From NCBI GenBank assembly GCA_024196135.1, contig JAMQCK010000069.1:1-64000 (forward strand): DNA of 64,000 nucleotides, read 5' to 3'. Within the stretch, counting starts at the first letter, position 1; every line of letters begins with the position of its first letter. The DNA is from Pleurotus ostreatus/Saccharomyces cerevisiae fusant. Its lineage: Eukaryota; Opisthokonta. This document shows positions 49,505-61,344 of the stretch, in pieces. Position numbers and translations under genes: made by a program. The notes below the pieces were generated by a model. It ran no database searches and had not been told where the DNA came from. It saw only the letters and a list, made by a program, of their open reading frames with translations.

Positions 49505-50820
49505 CTAGTTCTGGTCGGCATACGAGGCGAGGTAGACATTATATCGAAATAAAGCCCAGTCGTTACTGCAAAATCGGTGACTGGGGTATCGGCCGTTTCG
49601 AGACAACCACGAAGGCGGGTTCATGATCGGATTGCGCTTGCATGTCTGCAACGCATGGCGAACTTTGCGCGTCGGCGACGGGAGCGGGCCAGAGCAGTCT
49701 TCCTCAGCGCGAGGCGACTTAGGAGGCCGGTAATAAGGGTGTGCGCGCTTGGCGATGCGGACCGAGCGGCGCTCGCGATAGACGATGTGAGTGCGGTTCT
49801 CTTCTGGAGGTGGCGCATCCGGGGGTACACCGAGCGCCCACTGGGAGCATTTCTTGAGGTAGTGGTCGTCCGGCAACCCGTGACTGTCGAGTAGCTTGGG
49901 GGATTCGCGACAATGGTCCGTGCTCTCCAAGAGGTATCCTGTCGCTTCAGAGGGTGTGAGGTCTTCATCGTCCTGTCCATATCTGGGATCGTCCATAAAC
50001 CACGCCGGTGGTTGGATCCTCTTGTAAAGCCAGATCCTAATGACGCGCCCACATAGAACATGCCACTGCGACGTGAGGGTTGTGGAGCGTTTGATGAACA
50101 AGGTGAATGCGCGCGAACAGATCGAGAACGGATGCGTCAGGCATTCTATCACGGGGAATTGGTCGCTCCCTTCCTCGTACGGCTTGTCGTCTACTGGGCA
50201 TATGCCACCATTGAGATCCTCCTTAGTCTGCGCCTGCATCTTGTACTTTTTCTGGAGCGTGCGCGCCGCGTCCGTGCACGGAATAAAGACATAACGGTAA
50301 GTCCCCTTCGCAGTTGCGAGCTGCCTCACTTGATCAGCACACCTCACTAATGCAAAGCAAAACGGCCTACCGCACATAACGGTCGCCGCGCCGACCTGTC
50401 ATTGGCTTTGCGCCCTATGATACCCGAGCACTCTATAAATTTCATGGCATCCAGGTAAGTCTTGTAGGTAGGGGCTAATATGAACTCTCCTCGTCGGAAG
50501 AGGTCATTAATGTCCCTTCGGACTGAATAGCACGTTAGATGGACACGATACGCAGAAAGGAGAAACGCACAAACGACGTAGTTCTCTTGAGAGCGTAGGT
50601 AGTAGTAGAGGCCACCTCTTCTGAGTCCGAACACCCATTCCTGGCGAGCGACCTGGGCGATACCACAGTCAATAACACGTAAAGCCCCTGTAAACTATCG
50701 TACCCTTGTTGCATCAGCATCTACCGCATCATAAGGGATAAGCGGGGACCGATACACATTGTCTGTTGAGCCAGAGATAGGACAGATGTACTCGGTGGGA
50801 TACCGCTCAGAAAGGGTCAT
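49505..50820 (-). CDS. B-4: pseudo-HNH family protein
   Basis: Family B, copy 4. Exons (complement): 50820..50704, 50652..50571, 50522..50371, 50320..49505 (388 aa). CPISGSTDNVYRSPLIPYD; EWVFGLRRGGLYYYL; Asn63 in ENYVV; RRDINDLFRRGEFILAPT; RRPLCAV; YRYVFIPCTDAARTLQ; ECLTHPFSICSR; TPSEATGYL; KCSQWALGVPPDAPPP; RRSVRIAKRAHPYYRPPKSP; FCSNDWALFRYNV. His positions are Pro26 and Asn72. It has no A gene upstream; the next gene upstream is the MFS transporter. Two ACAAAG elements at about 50861 and 50875 lie within 60 bp of its ATG. Similar enough to B-3 in the exon 4 tail to suggest a fairly recent common origin. Confidence 0.83.
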
Positions 50821-51111
50821 GGTCGCAGACGAACAATGGGCAAGTCAAATGTGGCGAATCACAAAGCCGTCTACACAAAGCCACGCGTACTCACCACGTG
50901 ACGTGCACGCGAGCCAGGCGGCTGTTTTCCCCAAGGCTCTATCGAGTGCAATTCGCAGATCGAGCGTTCTTTGCGTTCACTAGCTCTGATCCGAGTCTGC
51001 GACATGCTAGACAACCCACGGCTTCCCGCCTCTAATTGGGTCTCCCTATTCACATACACGCGTGTGCTCTATCCACAAGATCGTCCATAGACCGTCCGCC
51101 CACAATTCACT
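50821..51111. promoter_or_regulatory. B-4 upstream region with two ACAAAG elements
   Basis: ACAAAG occurs at about 50861-50866 and 50875-50880 on the plus strand, i.e. CTTTGT on the B-4 strand. Whether it acts as promoter element is inference. Confidence 0.35.
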
Positions 51112-53026
51112 CTAGAACTTGCCCCAGAACTTCTTCAGGACCATGAAGCGCACGAGGAGCATCATGGAGACCGCAGCCACGATCATGCTGCCTGTAAGGG
51201 TCGTTAGCATTCCGAGCTTGCCGCGAAGGAGGATATCCCGCGCAAGTTGCGTGAAGACATGCACCAGTCCCAAGAAGGCAAACTTACCTGCATAATACCC
51301 AACCGCCTCATACCCGCCCGTCTGGCCGTAGATAGCGCCGCTAATGGGCGGACCAGCGAGCGCGCCGCACGCGGCGAACGTCATCGCCATGCCGGTGCGG
51401 CGACCGATGTCCTCGACTTCGCCCATCTCGTACAGCGGGATGAGGAAGTTGGAAACGTAGGCGCCGGATGGGACACTGGCGAAAGATGTAAGTACGATGT
51501 GGTATCGGGGGGAAGGCCGGCTCGAGGGAGCGCAATGGAATTGAATGACGTACCCATAAAGGACGGCGATGGCGATTAAGCTGCCCTGAGAGCGGGCGAA
51601 AGGCCACGCATAGGTCATCACCGCGCAGATGAGGGTGAGCGGTGCCATCACATTGATCGCGCCTGCATCCAATCGTCAGCCTCACAATGCTGCAAGATTC
51701 AATTGTGGCACCCACCATATTTATCCGTCAAGATACCCGCTCCCAAGCGACCGAGGGAGCTGCTCGCGTTGGCTATGGACACGAGATAGAAGGAGAAATC
51801 CTCAGAGACGCCGGCCTTGGTTGCACTTACGTCGATGTAGGTGAGAACTGTCGCGTCAGTTACAGGAGAAAGAAAGCAACAAAGTAACAACCCACCTGTA
51901 TACAGCCCCAAGAACGCGACGATACCAGATAGGCAGTAAATTGTGAAGGGCAAATATTTGAAAGCCTTTGGGTTCACGAGGCCGCCGGCCACCTTTTTCG
52001 GCGGTAGGCGGCGCTGGAGGACAAGGTTCGGCACGGAGAGGGCGACGAGGATGATGAAGCCGAGGATGCGCATCGTCCAGGGGAAGCTGAAAGACGCGGT
52101 TTAGTGGCCCGAAAATACGAAAGATGCATGAAGGACCGCACCCTACGCGCTTAATGAGGTTGCGTGCGGCGATGGGGAAGATCGTGCCGCCCATCGACGA
52201 GCCTATGGCGTTCATACCCAGGGCAAGGCCGCGTTTGCGCCTGAACCAGTGGCCAATGATGCCCATCATGGGTCCGAAGATGATGCCGCACGCGAACTGC
52301 AGAGAGCTGATTAATCTCCGGAAAGAGACAAGGAGCGAGGGGAATTACGCACCCCCGTGACTATGCCCTGGCAAAGGAGGAAATGCCAATACTTTGTGCA
52401 TTCGGCGACGAGAAAGGTCGCGACGACGAAGACGCATGTGGCGAGGAAGAGGGGGACCTTGAGGTAGCCGAGGTCGAAGAGGCGGCCGGTGACCAGGCCG
52501 GGAATGAAGACGAGGGCATATTGGATGGAGCCGATCCACGCACTTTGGAAGGTCAGAGATAGAAAGATGACGGTAACGAGCACGACTCACATTGCCGAAG
52601 CGGACGTGTCGGGAAGGACGTTCTCCTCGTAATAGGACTGGAAGACCTGGGGGGTGGCGTCAGTCTCGATCGAGGCGTGTACACAGGGTAACACTCACAC
52701 CCCACGAGTTGACATAGCCGAAGCTGTGCGGGCATATCAGCCAACAGATCTCTCTGCCAGTAGTGTGCACTCACGTCGAGAAGGTACCGCACATCGTCTG
52801 GAGTGGGAGGTCAGTATTGTTCCCCGCGATCGAGACATGGCGCACGTACCCCCGCCACCACCGTCCAAGCTCTGAGGCCGCCGTCAGGAAAGTCATCGTA
52901 GACTGCCTTTTCGTCCTTGATAGCCTCCTCGTCGCCGCCGATGGGAACCTCGTTAATGGTCGCGCCGTCGAGATCACGGTCCTGGATCTGCGACTCTTGG
53001 GGGATGGACTCTGCTGGCACAGACAT
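51112..53026 (-). CDS. MFS transporter, monocarboxylate-porter (MCT) type
   Basis: About 470 aa, multi-intron, stop TAG at 51112. The cytosolic N-terminus ends in DFPDGGLRAWTVVAG, the D-G-G-x-x-A-W opening of the MCT family. Membrane segments follow: FGYVNSWGVFQSYY; WIGSIQYALVFIPGLVTG; VPLFLATCVFVVATFLVA; GIIFGPMMGIIGHWFRRKRG (the loop 2-3 MFS motif); GMNAIGSSMGGTIFP; PFTIYCLSGIVAFLGLYT; FYLVSIANASSSLGRLGAGI; GAYVSNFLIPLYEMGEVEDI; GRRTGMAMTFAACGALAGPP; and a final AAVSMMLLVRFMVLKKF. Riboflavin or monocarboxylate substrates are known for the family; the actual one is unknown. Confidence 0.9.
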
Positions 53027-54175
53027 GATTGAGAGGCGTAAAAGATCGTCAAGAGAGCGTAGTTTCGTAGCCAATGTCGTGAGCCAGCGCCGCCCGTCGC
53101 GCGCCCTTATAAGCTAGCGCAGGACGAAAAGAAGTTTGAGCGGGGAGCATGAGTCGCAGAGACTGTCCGGAATGATCGGACCGGCGTGATGTTGAGACGG
53201 AATCAAACTGTATCACCCACCTTCCCCCGCCCTTTGCCTTATAAATCGCTGACCAACACAGGCGCTTTGGGACGGACATCGACCTCGTTCAGTGCTTCTA
53301 GGAGATAAGGCTCTTCTTCGCCTCCAATGCCCAGCAGAAAATGGGATCGCTGTGGGCTACCTTGCGATGCAGACCGCGTTGTGACATCTTTAGAACTCGC
53401 TGGTGGAGTTGTAACGCTCGAGGGCCCGTCGTACGTCGGATTCCCCCGTCTTGTGAGCACACACAAATGGTGGCGAATGAATGCAAGTTCAGGTCAAAAA
53501 GTACCTTGACGGTTGGCCGAGGCGTATCTGATTAGATTTCGTCCACGCGAGGTGACGCGTGAGCCGGGGCGACGCGGGCCGCGGACCTCCCCCGCCATTG
53601 TTCCAGCGACACAAAGGTCAGAAAATCCTCGAAGCTGGCCGGAGCATCGAGCAACTGGTATGGAGAGTGATACATTGTCCAGCCGTACGCGGAAGTCACC
53701 TGAAACGTGAGCTCGGGCATGACTCGGGCGAAGACAAGAAGCCTCGAAGCGACATCATCTACATTTGAAGGTCTTCCAAGATAAGTATGTCAACACTGTA
53801 GCTATGGTACACGCCTGCTGGAAGTTCGCAGATATATAGGATAGATAGTCCGAGCTATAGAGCACGAGAATGATAGCTTGGTCCTTGAGACGGAACTGGG
53901 ATGCGCTATGCAGATCGTATGCAAGATGGGCCAGGGTATATACACCATCGTCTGTGTCTGCCACTCATGGGTTGCGGCTTTTGGGCACGGCTGAGTCTAG
54001 AGGGAGCCGGGCGCGACAAGGCGGAGATATCCTGTTCTAAAAGACCGGTCGCATGTGCCTACGCGCCGTGCTGGAGCAAGGCGGGCGGGACGGGCGACTT
54101 CCTACACGGCGTTCGACATGACAAGCGGGCGCAGGGAGCAGGGCGGGCGGGCTAGATGCCGCCTACCAGCTCGTG
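53027..54175. other. Gap between MFS and phosphatase genes
   Basis: MFS promoter and phosphatase 3' flank; only short frames. Confidence 0.45.
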
Positions 54176-54952
54176 TCATGTCGACGTGCGGCGAGGAGCG
54201 GCGAGCAGCTTGGTCCCTTCCAAGCGCGGCGCTGCAGAATGTGGATGGGTGTCCGATGGGACGAGGGAGGGCGCAGTGGCGGCGCCTGCCCAGGGCGCCT
54301 CTTCCCCTGCGGCGCGCTCGATCGCGTCGGCGGATGGGACCGCGATGTCGCGTCCTAGGTGGTCGCGCGCGTACTCGTGCAGCTGCTGGACGAAGCCGAA
54401 GTTGGGGCGCGCGATCCGCCGGCGGGCGGCGATATGGCGGAGAGCATCCATAGGTGTGCGACCATGAGCCTTGACGAGGTACGCAGCGGCGACAGCCACA
54501 GAGCGCGAGACGCCTTCGGCGCAGTGCACGAGCACTATTGCGGGTGACGACGTCGATAGGGCTTCCTCGATGAAGCGCACCATCGAGGGTAGATGCGCGG
54601 CGAGCTCCGCAAAGGGCGAGTCCTCGATGCGGACCTGTTTGCGCTGTATACGCCGGCCGGCGGCGGTGGCGGGGACCGTGATGGGTTCAGGAAGTATGCT
54701 GAGGACATGCGTGATGCCTGCATTCGCCAGACAAGGCGCGCTCTCCGCGAAGGCGAGGTCGGAGATGAATAGGTTCGGCAGTATTTGCGACGCGCTTCCT
54801 GCGCATGGCCGCTTGCTCGTGGACGCGATCATGGGCGCCGGGGACATGAGGGACGGCGACAGTGGCCAGTCGGCGCGCTTAACAGAGTGGGACGATGGGG
54901 GCGGGAGGCAGAGCGCGCTCGGGGCCTGCTGGGACACGAGGCACTGAGCCAT
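54176..54952 (-). CDS. Dual-specificity protein phosphatase
   Basis: Single exon, 258 aa. DSP catalytic domain at residues about 55-205: ILPNLFISDLAFAES, GITHVLSILPEP, VRIEDSPFAEL (general-acid Asp), then VHCAEGVSRSVAVAAAYL, the HCx5R loop with the nucleophilic Cys. ARRRIARPNFGFVQQLHEY closes the fold. The N-terminal 50 residues and C-terminal 50 residues are Pro/Ala/Ser-rich. Comparable with DUSP12/YVH1 and small DSPs, but no zinc-binding tail is present. Substrates unknown; soluble. Confidence 0.93.
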   Translation of the reverse strand: MAQCLVSQQAPSALCLPPPSSHSVKRADWPLSPSLMSPAPMIASTSKRPCAGSASQILPNLFISDLAFAESAPCLANAGITHVLSILPEPITVPATAAGRRIQRKQVRIEDSPFAELAAHLPSMVRFIEEALSTSSPAIVLVHCAEGVSRSVAVAAAYLVKAHGRTPMDALRHIAARRRIARPNFGFVQQLHEYARDHLGRDIAVPSADAIERAAGEEAPWAGAATAPSLVPSDTHPHSAAPRLEGTKLLAAPRRTST

Positions 54953-57257
54953 GTTTCAGCGGACGGAAGGCGGGACACGCACCATCGCAGGGACCTCTAC
55001 ACACATCGAGATGGACACGCGCGGGGGAAACGTCGTGGGGGGGCGAAGACAGGAAGCGATGAGCAGAATCCGGGGCGCACACGGGCAGCTCCACTGGCGA
55101 TGGGGTGGCGGGAGCGCGGACGGGTGAGGTAATATATATGCTGGCACGCGGGCGGGGCGGGGCGGGTGGGGTTGCAGGCTGCCGCGTCAGAGAGGACGTT
55201 TGGGTTTTGTACCCGCTCGTCCCCCTCGAGCTCCGTGCCCGGCAGTGTGCGTCGCAGCAGCTCTCCTCCGGCGTCCGCGTCAGGCCCTGGCTGGGCCGTC
55301 AAATTCCCGCTTCACCCGTGTCACAGGCCGCCATCAGCATGCTGTGCCCGCCAACAGCCACTCATGTTGCTTTTCCCGTCCTTGTTCTCGCGCTTCATTG
55401 GCTGTCCGGTTGCTCCTTGCGACGCGAAACAATGGACGATGACAACATCCTCGGAGCGGGGCACGAGGAGAAGGGTGATGCGTGACTACTCTTTCTTTAA
55501 ATTGTCACGGACTTGGACCTTGCCTCCTCTCCACCGTTGTCCGCGTCAGAGCGGTTTGTTTGGAGTTTCGCACATCTCCCCCGTTGTCGCCTGGCGCGTC
55601 GGGGGACAAGAGATGCCGCCTCAATCCACTCGAAGGTTCGGGGACAACAGAGAAAGTACGCCCGACGTCACATCTTCACGATGGCGCCAAGTCGGCAAAT
55701 GCGCATCCCGAACCGGTCAATGCAGTGACCGTGAAGAAGTTCAACTTGGGATTCCCCGACATCGACGACCCAGCACTGCAGCGCAGCCCTCATACAGCCC
55801 AGGCTTTCTGGATCAGTAGTAGGCTGTGAGCACAGTCGGTTTCGGATGCCTGTACCAAGGAAGCCCGCGAGGACTCTGCCGTTCACACTCGTCATCTCAT
55901 TTCAGGTCGTCTCTGAGTATATTCGCTATTCCCTTCCTCGGTGCTCTATCTCCTTCTTACGCTTACGTACCCTCCCCTTCTCTCCATGAGCCTAAATCCT
56001 CTCAGTTTCGTCTCATCGTCGTGCGCTAACGCGCGTCCTCGCTGCAGATGTCGTCAGGATCTCGCATTGCGGTCGACTTCCCACTCGTCCTCACATCCCC
56101 GCCTTTCCCAAGCAGCATATCAGCAACCTGTAGCCTCTTCCTATTCAACGCAATAAACATCACGTTGATCCCATCTAATCCTGCTGCGACATGATGCTCG
56201 CAGATCCTGCCAACTCCGGTACGTTCCCCACGCTATCCTCAAGCAGTGCTCCTGGAAAAAGCCTCAGGATGAACGCGTCGTCGGTGGTATCGCTGTACAG
56301 AACATGCCGTCGAGATCGTGTCCGCCATCCGGCTCGAGAAGAAACGCCGCCGGACGTCGGACACGTCCGTGGCCCTGTGCCCGCGGCTCCTTCCACCACG
56401 CGCCGACGCCGCTCATTGACTCCCGGACACATCTCGCCACCTATCAGTAACGACGTCAACCGTTAGATCGTGCAGATCTCCCGTTTAACCAGCCACAGCT
56501 ACGCCCCTGGACTGCGCTGCGTCATCCGCTTCGAAAGACAATCACCCTCATACGGTCCCGACAAGCACGACGCGACCACGATGCGCCGCGACACTCACCC
56601 CCTCAGCCGGCGTTCACGGTCCTCTACCAGCGTTCACGCCCCTCTACTGCTTCAGTCCTTCATGAACGCCCCCCGACTACAGCTACTGTCGAGACTCGAC
56701 AGCTCTCCGGCGCTAGCTTATCACGCTTGCAGATCCAGATCGTCTGCTGGAAGATTCCCTGCCACCCTTGGCGGCGCAGTCTAATCGACGCGTGGCGAAG
56801 TCGAGTTTGAGGCGACGGCCGTCAGCCCGCTTGATGGGCTCCTCGGACTCGTCTCGCAATATACCTGAGGTCCATTTAATTGTGCGGTCGGCCAGTCTGC
56901 CGCTTTGGCGCGAGGTCGTCTTCCTCATGACTTTCTTTGGCCCGCGATCTGATCCTCGCTTAAGAGCGATATCTTTCAGTGTGTTCAAGTCCACTCCAGG
57001 TAGCATGACGTATCAGCATCTGCTTACTCAATAGCGACATATTTCTATACTACAGGTCGCTCGTTGTGGGTAGGGGGAGCCCCAGGAAGATTATCTGCAC
57101 GACCTGGGCGCCAACGTCGCCGGAGTTGAACTCTCGGGACCGAAGCACGCGGATAGCATGCATGCGCCTGATGCAATCAATTCCCTTGTTGTCTCCTTGG
57201 TCCAAGCGTGTCGGATACTGCTCTGCCTCTTCCCTTTCGTTTGCCTGGCTACTTCGG
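54953..57257. other. Gap between phosphatase and B-5
   Basis: 2.3 kb without a convincing gene. Several overlapping Ser/Arg/Pro-rich frames at 55.1-55.9 and 56.2-56.8 kb show no domain. Contains the phosphatase promoter (TATA-like atatatat near 55130) and, at the right end, the B-5 upstream region. Confidence 0.45.
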
Positions 57258-58561
57258 ATGGAGAAGCCTTGGCTAAAGTGCCCAATGTCTGATGAAACTG
57301 AGCGGCTTAGTCGCGCTAAACTCATCTCGGATTCAGTGGTGGACGAAGAGGATCTCAAGGTTCTACCCCTCTCTGAGGTCTTTGTATGGACTCTGACAGA
57401 GGGAACGTAGGTTGCCAGGATAGAATGGGTATGGGGCTTGAATCGAGGAGGTCTTCTTTACTATCTTGCACAGCCCCACAACTGCATATTCTGTACGTTG
57501 TCTACTGGGTGAGTACCACTTGATAGACACTAACCTTGCTCAGTTCGCAAAGATATTGCGCACATGTATGCCCGATTTGAGTTCGCACTTGCGCCTACAT
57601 TCGACACATACATTGAGATAATGCAATTCCTTGAGCATGCCGGTATCAAGGACCGCAAAGAAAAGGATAAATCTCCGCGTCGCCCGCTAACTGCAGTAAG
57701 CACAAGCCCCTTGTTTCCCTCAATTACTAACGCGATCTATCATAGCTTTCACCAACGGGGCGCTTACACCGCTATATCTTCCTACCGTTTACCGACGCCG
57801 CCCGCAAGCTACAGTCCGAACTTAACTTGCAGCCGCAAACCGATGCTGGGATAGATCCCCCGAGCCCAGATCTGGCCCCATGTCGTGAAGGCTGCCAGCC
57901 GCTTCCGGTCGTCGAGTGCTACGCTCACCCGTACTCTGTGAGCACCTGCGCCGAGCGCGCCTTCAAGCATCACACCACGGGCGCGCACATAACGGCGGAT
58001 TACTCTGTCTTGGCCCGCAAAATCGTCCGCCTATGGTCAGACGAGGGAATCCAGCCCCCGGCGTGGTTCGTTGATACTCCTGGGATGGACGAGGACGACC
58101 AGACATTGACGAGCTCCGAGGGCGTCGGCTACGAGATGAGCGTCCTCTCGCAGGTCGAAGGATTACAGGCCGAGGGTGCCGTGGCGCCGCAGCCCACGCG
58201 CAAGCGAATCGTCTTCGACGACGACGAGGCCTTCCGGGCTAACGTCTCCGACTGGGCGAAGAAAGTGGACCCCAAGTCGAAGCCTCGTAAGCAGCCCCCG
58301 ATACCTCGTTCCGAAATCCCGCTGCGCCGTTCCGTACGCATCTACAATCTCGCCCACCCATACAGGAAGCCACCTCCTGTTTACCGACCGGACTCACCTG
58401 TGCGCCAAGCACCGTGGCCAACCGAAGAGGCTCGAGACCCAGTTAGTCACCCGCCTGCATGGACGAAGCGTAATGGCCGATTTCCGACGCGGAAGTTTTC
58501 GAGCAACGACTGGGCGTACTTCTGTCGTGGCGTCGCTCTTGCGGCTCCTGGAGAGTCCTAG
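57258..58561 (+). CDS. B-5: pseudo-HNH family protein, second subgroup
   Basis: Family B, copy 5. Exons: 57258..57359, 57411..57492, 57544..57695, 57746..58561 (383 aa). CPMSDETERLSRAKLI; EWVWGLNRGGLLYYL; Asn58 in PHNCIF; RKDIAHMYARFEFALAPT; SPRRPLTA; HRYIFLPFTDAARKLQ; VECYAHPYSVST; DWAKKVDPKSKP; RRSVRIYNLAHPY; and FSSNDWAYFCRGVALAAP. Here the last His position is Ala67, the FRRGEF motif is YARFEF and FC(SND) is FS(SND). The glycine of CPxSG is replaced by Asp. The zinc-knuckle-like KCxKW of the first subgroup is missing. Together with B-6 this is a distinct subgroup in tandem. Confidence 0.82.
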
Positions 58562-59010
58562 CACGTGGCTCCGCGATTGCCCTTCTCTCGATTCGCTCTT
58601 CCGCCTACCATGCGACGCACGCCTGCTCAGCGACATTCGATCTCTACGACAACGTCAGCGGTCACGACAAGGGGTGACAGTCCGTATCGTGATGGCAGTT
58701 TTTCAGGGCGGGCTCCTTCCAGCACCCGCGACTCGGCGATGCGGGCAGCGGGGCGCTCGCAATGCGCAGTGGTCTGTACACGCGCGGATCACTGTGGGCA
58801 CAGTGCATAGCTTTGTTGCGCGGTCAAAGACCAGCGCCACAAATATGCAGGCGCGGTCGTGACACCGCTCACCGGCGATACTCTTGTTCAGTCCCAATTA
58901 GGCAGTCTTTGTCGGATCTATCCGAGCATGAGCTGAGTTCTCACGTCGAGCTGGTCCAAGCAGAGCCTAGCGTCCCCTCCACTTCTTTCTCAACCTCTGC
59001 ATTGCTCTTC
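58562..59010. other. Short gap between B-5 and B-6
   Basis: 449 bp spacer with CTTTGT at 58907-58912, about 100 bp before the B-6 ATG. Confidence 0.4.
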
Positions 59011-60310
59011 ATGTCCTATAGCCCTTGGCACAGATGTCCTCTCTCTGGCGCAGTGGAAAACCTCGCGAGAATTCAACTCATTCCAGACTCAGTTGTCGAC
59101 GAAGATGAAACCAAGGTAGATATTCCTCATTCTGAATCTCGCTTTGATAGTAATGAAAGTATCACAGGTAGCATGTATGGAATGGTACTGGGGCCTGAAG
59201 CGAGGCGGATTGCTGTACTATCTCGCCGAGCCACATAATTATATCTACCGTGAGCGCAATCATTGCATACGGTCAACTACTGCTAAGTTGGCCCTCCAGT
59301 TCGCCCCGATATCGCTGAATTATATGCGCGTTTCGAATTCCTCCTTGCGCCCACTTTCAAGACGCACTTGGATATCATAGAATTTCGCAGATACGCCGGT
59401 GTCGTGAAGCGCCCAGAGGGAGATATGACCCCCCGCCGCCCGTTGACAGCGGTACGCATGAATGAGGCCGTCTCTCATCCTATCACTTACTCTTGCCTGA
59501 CAGCTTTCACCCAAAGGCCGTCTCTACAGATATGTGTTTGTCCCCTTCACTGACGCGGCGCGCAAGCTGCAGGAGAAACTGCATTTGCCACTTCAAACAG
59601 AAGAGGATCTGGCGTACGGGATTCATCCTGTGTCGCGGACTCCGTGGCTCGAAGGCTGTGATGCATTTCCGGTCGTAGAATGCTACGCACATCCATACTC
59701 CGTCAGCACTCTGGCAGAACAAATCTACGCGTATCATAAACCCGGTACGCGTATCACGGCGGAGTATTCCCTCACTACTCTCGACATCGTCCGGCAATGG
59801 TCTCAGGATGGGATACAGCCTCTAGAATGGTTCGTCGAAGCTCCTGGTATGGACGAGGACGACCAAACGCTGGCTGGATCCCAAGCCGATGGCTACGATA
59901 TCAGCATCCCCACACAATCGGACGCCATCCCAACACCTGATACCACCCGAAAGCGCAAGATACGAGACGAGGAGGATGAGTTCACCGTCCGCGTCGCCAA
60001 ATGGGCTCGAGGCGTGGATCCGAAGTCGAGGCCACTCGAGCAGCCTCCAAGGCTACCTTCCCCAATCCCCGTCCGTCGTTCCGAGCGTCTACTAAAACGC
60101 GCCTACCCGGATGGAAACCCACCTCCCGTCTACAGACCGAAGTCTCCCGTGCGCAAGGCGCCATGGCCGACAGCTTTCGGTCAGGATCCCGTCGGCCACC
60201 CTCCGGCGTGGACGAGGCGTAATGGTCGATTTCCGACGCGAAGGTTTTCAAGCAATGACTGGGCTTACTTCTGTTGTGGCGTAGCCCTCGCGGCACCCCG
60301 GAAGTCCTAG
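59011..60310 (+). CDS. B-6: pseudo-HNH family protein, second subgroup
   Basis: Family B, copy 6, tandem to B-5. Exons: 59011..59115, 59168..59249, 59300..59451, 59504..60310 (381 aa). CPLSGAVENLARIQLIPDS; EWYWGLKRGGLLYYL; Asn59 in PHNYIY; RPDIAELYARFEFLLAPT; TPRRPLTA; YRYVFVPFTDAARKLQ; VECYAHPYSVST; PGMDEDDQTLAGSQADGY; KWARGVDPKSRP; RRSERLLKRAYP; FSSNDWAYFCCGVALAAP. The catalytic His positions are Gln and Ala68. Shared replacements with B-5 indicate duplication of a B-5/B-6 ancestor. Confidence 0.83.
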
Positions 60311-61344
60311 CATGCGCTGCTTCAACCGACTGTCAAAGCGTCTACTTCGACTCTCCTCGATTGGCTAGCTGCTGTCAGGAATACACCACGTATCGCTCAC
60401 CACGCGGAGCCTGGTGTTCATCGATATACCAACTCGCCGTCGCCCTCCAGCGTCAGTCGCGTCAATTGCCTAGAATTGCGACTCCCGCCGAGATCAATGA
60501 TGAGCGTCGAGTCGCGTCAGAGCGCGGGAGAGACCCTCTTGTCATGCTCTGACGTTCTCCGCTCCTCAGGAATAGGTTTCGTCGCTTCTCGCATCGGCGT
60601 GGCGACATCTTCACCACCACAGAACGCCGCTTGCTGTCGACCCTCGCTTAGGCGTCACCGAGAATTAGTCCTCTGTGTTTAGCGGTCGCCTTTCATCACT
60701 AGCTTAGTCATCGCTAGCATCGACAATGGCACGGCCCGCCCAAGCTGCGCGCGACCACCTTGGCTGCACCACAGCACGGCTCTCCAGACCGAGCGATTGC
60801 GCCGACGCATTCAATCGCTCTGCTGAAGAAACCAACGGTCGCGCCTCCATACGGATGCTCTGGGGCAGCTGTCCAGGATCCTGCGGATCACCAACAACTC
60901 GACTGGCCCCCATATGATCCCCCTTGTCTTGTAGTACCGCTATAAGAATATCTCTTATTTAGCCCAAATTCGGTTACACACGCGTCAGGGCCGAATTTTC
61001 CACTTTGAAGTGGTCCGAGCTGCGCCAAGGGACCATGGTCTCCCGTACGCACCGCTTCACCTCATCGCACGACGCGTTCGATCGCTGGCCTTCGCGCCAG
61101 CATACGCACAATTCTTGTGTTGCAAAAACAAGTATTCCTTGCATCAACTCATTCACGCGGCTTGTCTGAGTACAACATGTTCTTACATTTGGCATAGCTT
61201 AGAGTATAATCGTTAACGGGAAGCTCCTGGAGAGGGAGCGGTCATCCAGAAGGAGCGTGGGCGACAGTGTCGTCGAAGAAGACGAGAGCGGGGTGAGTGT
61301 TCATCGAGATGACGCCCGCGTCACCGAGGGTGCATGTCGAGTGC
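60311..61344. other. Gap between B-6 and A-3
   Basis: Convergent 3' region, about 1 kb; short frames without domains. Confidence 0.45.
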
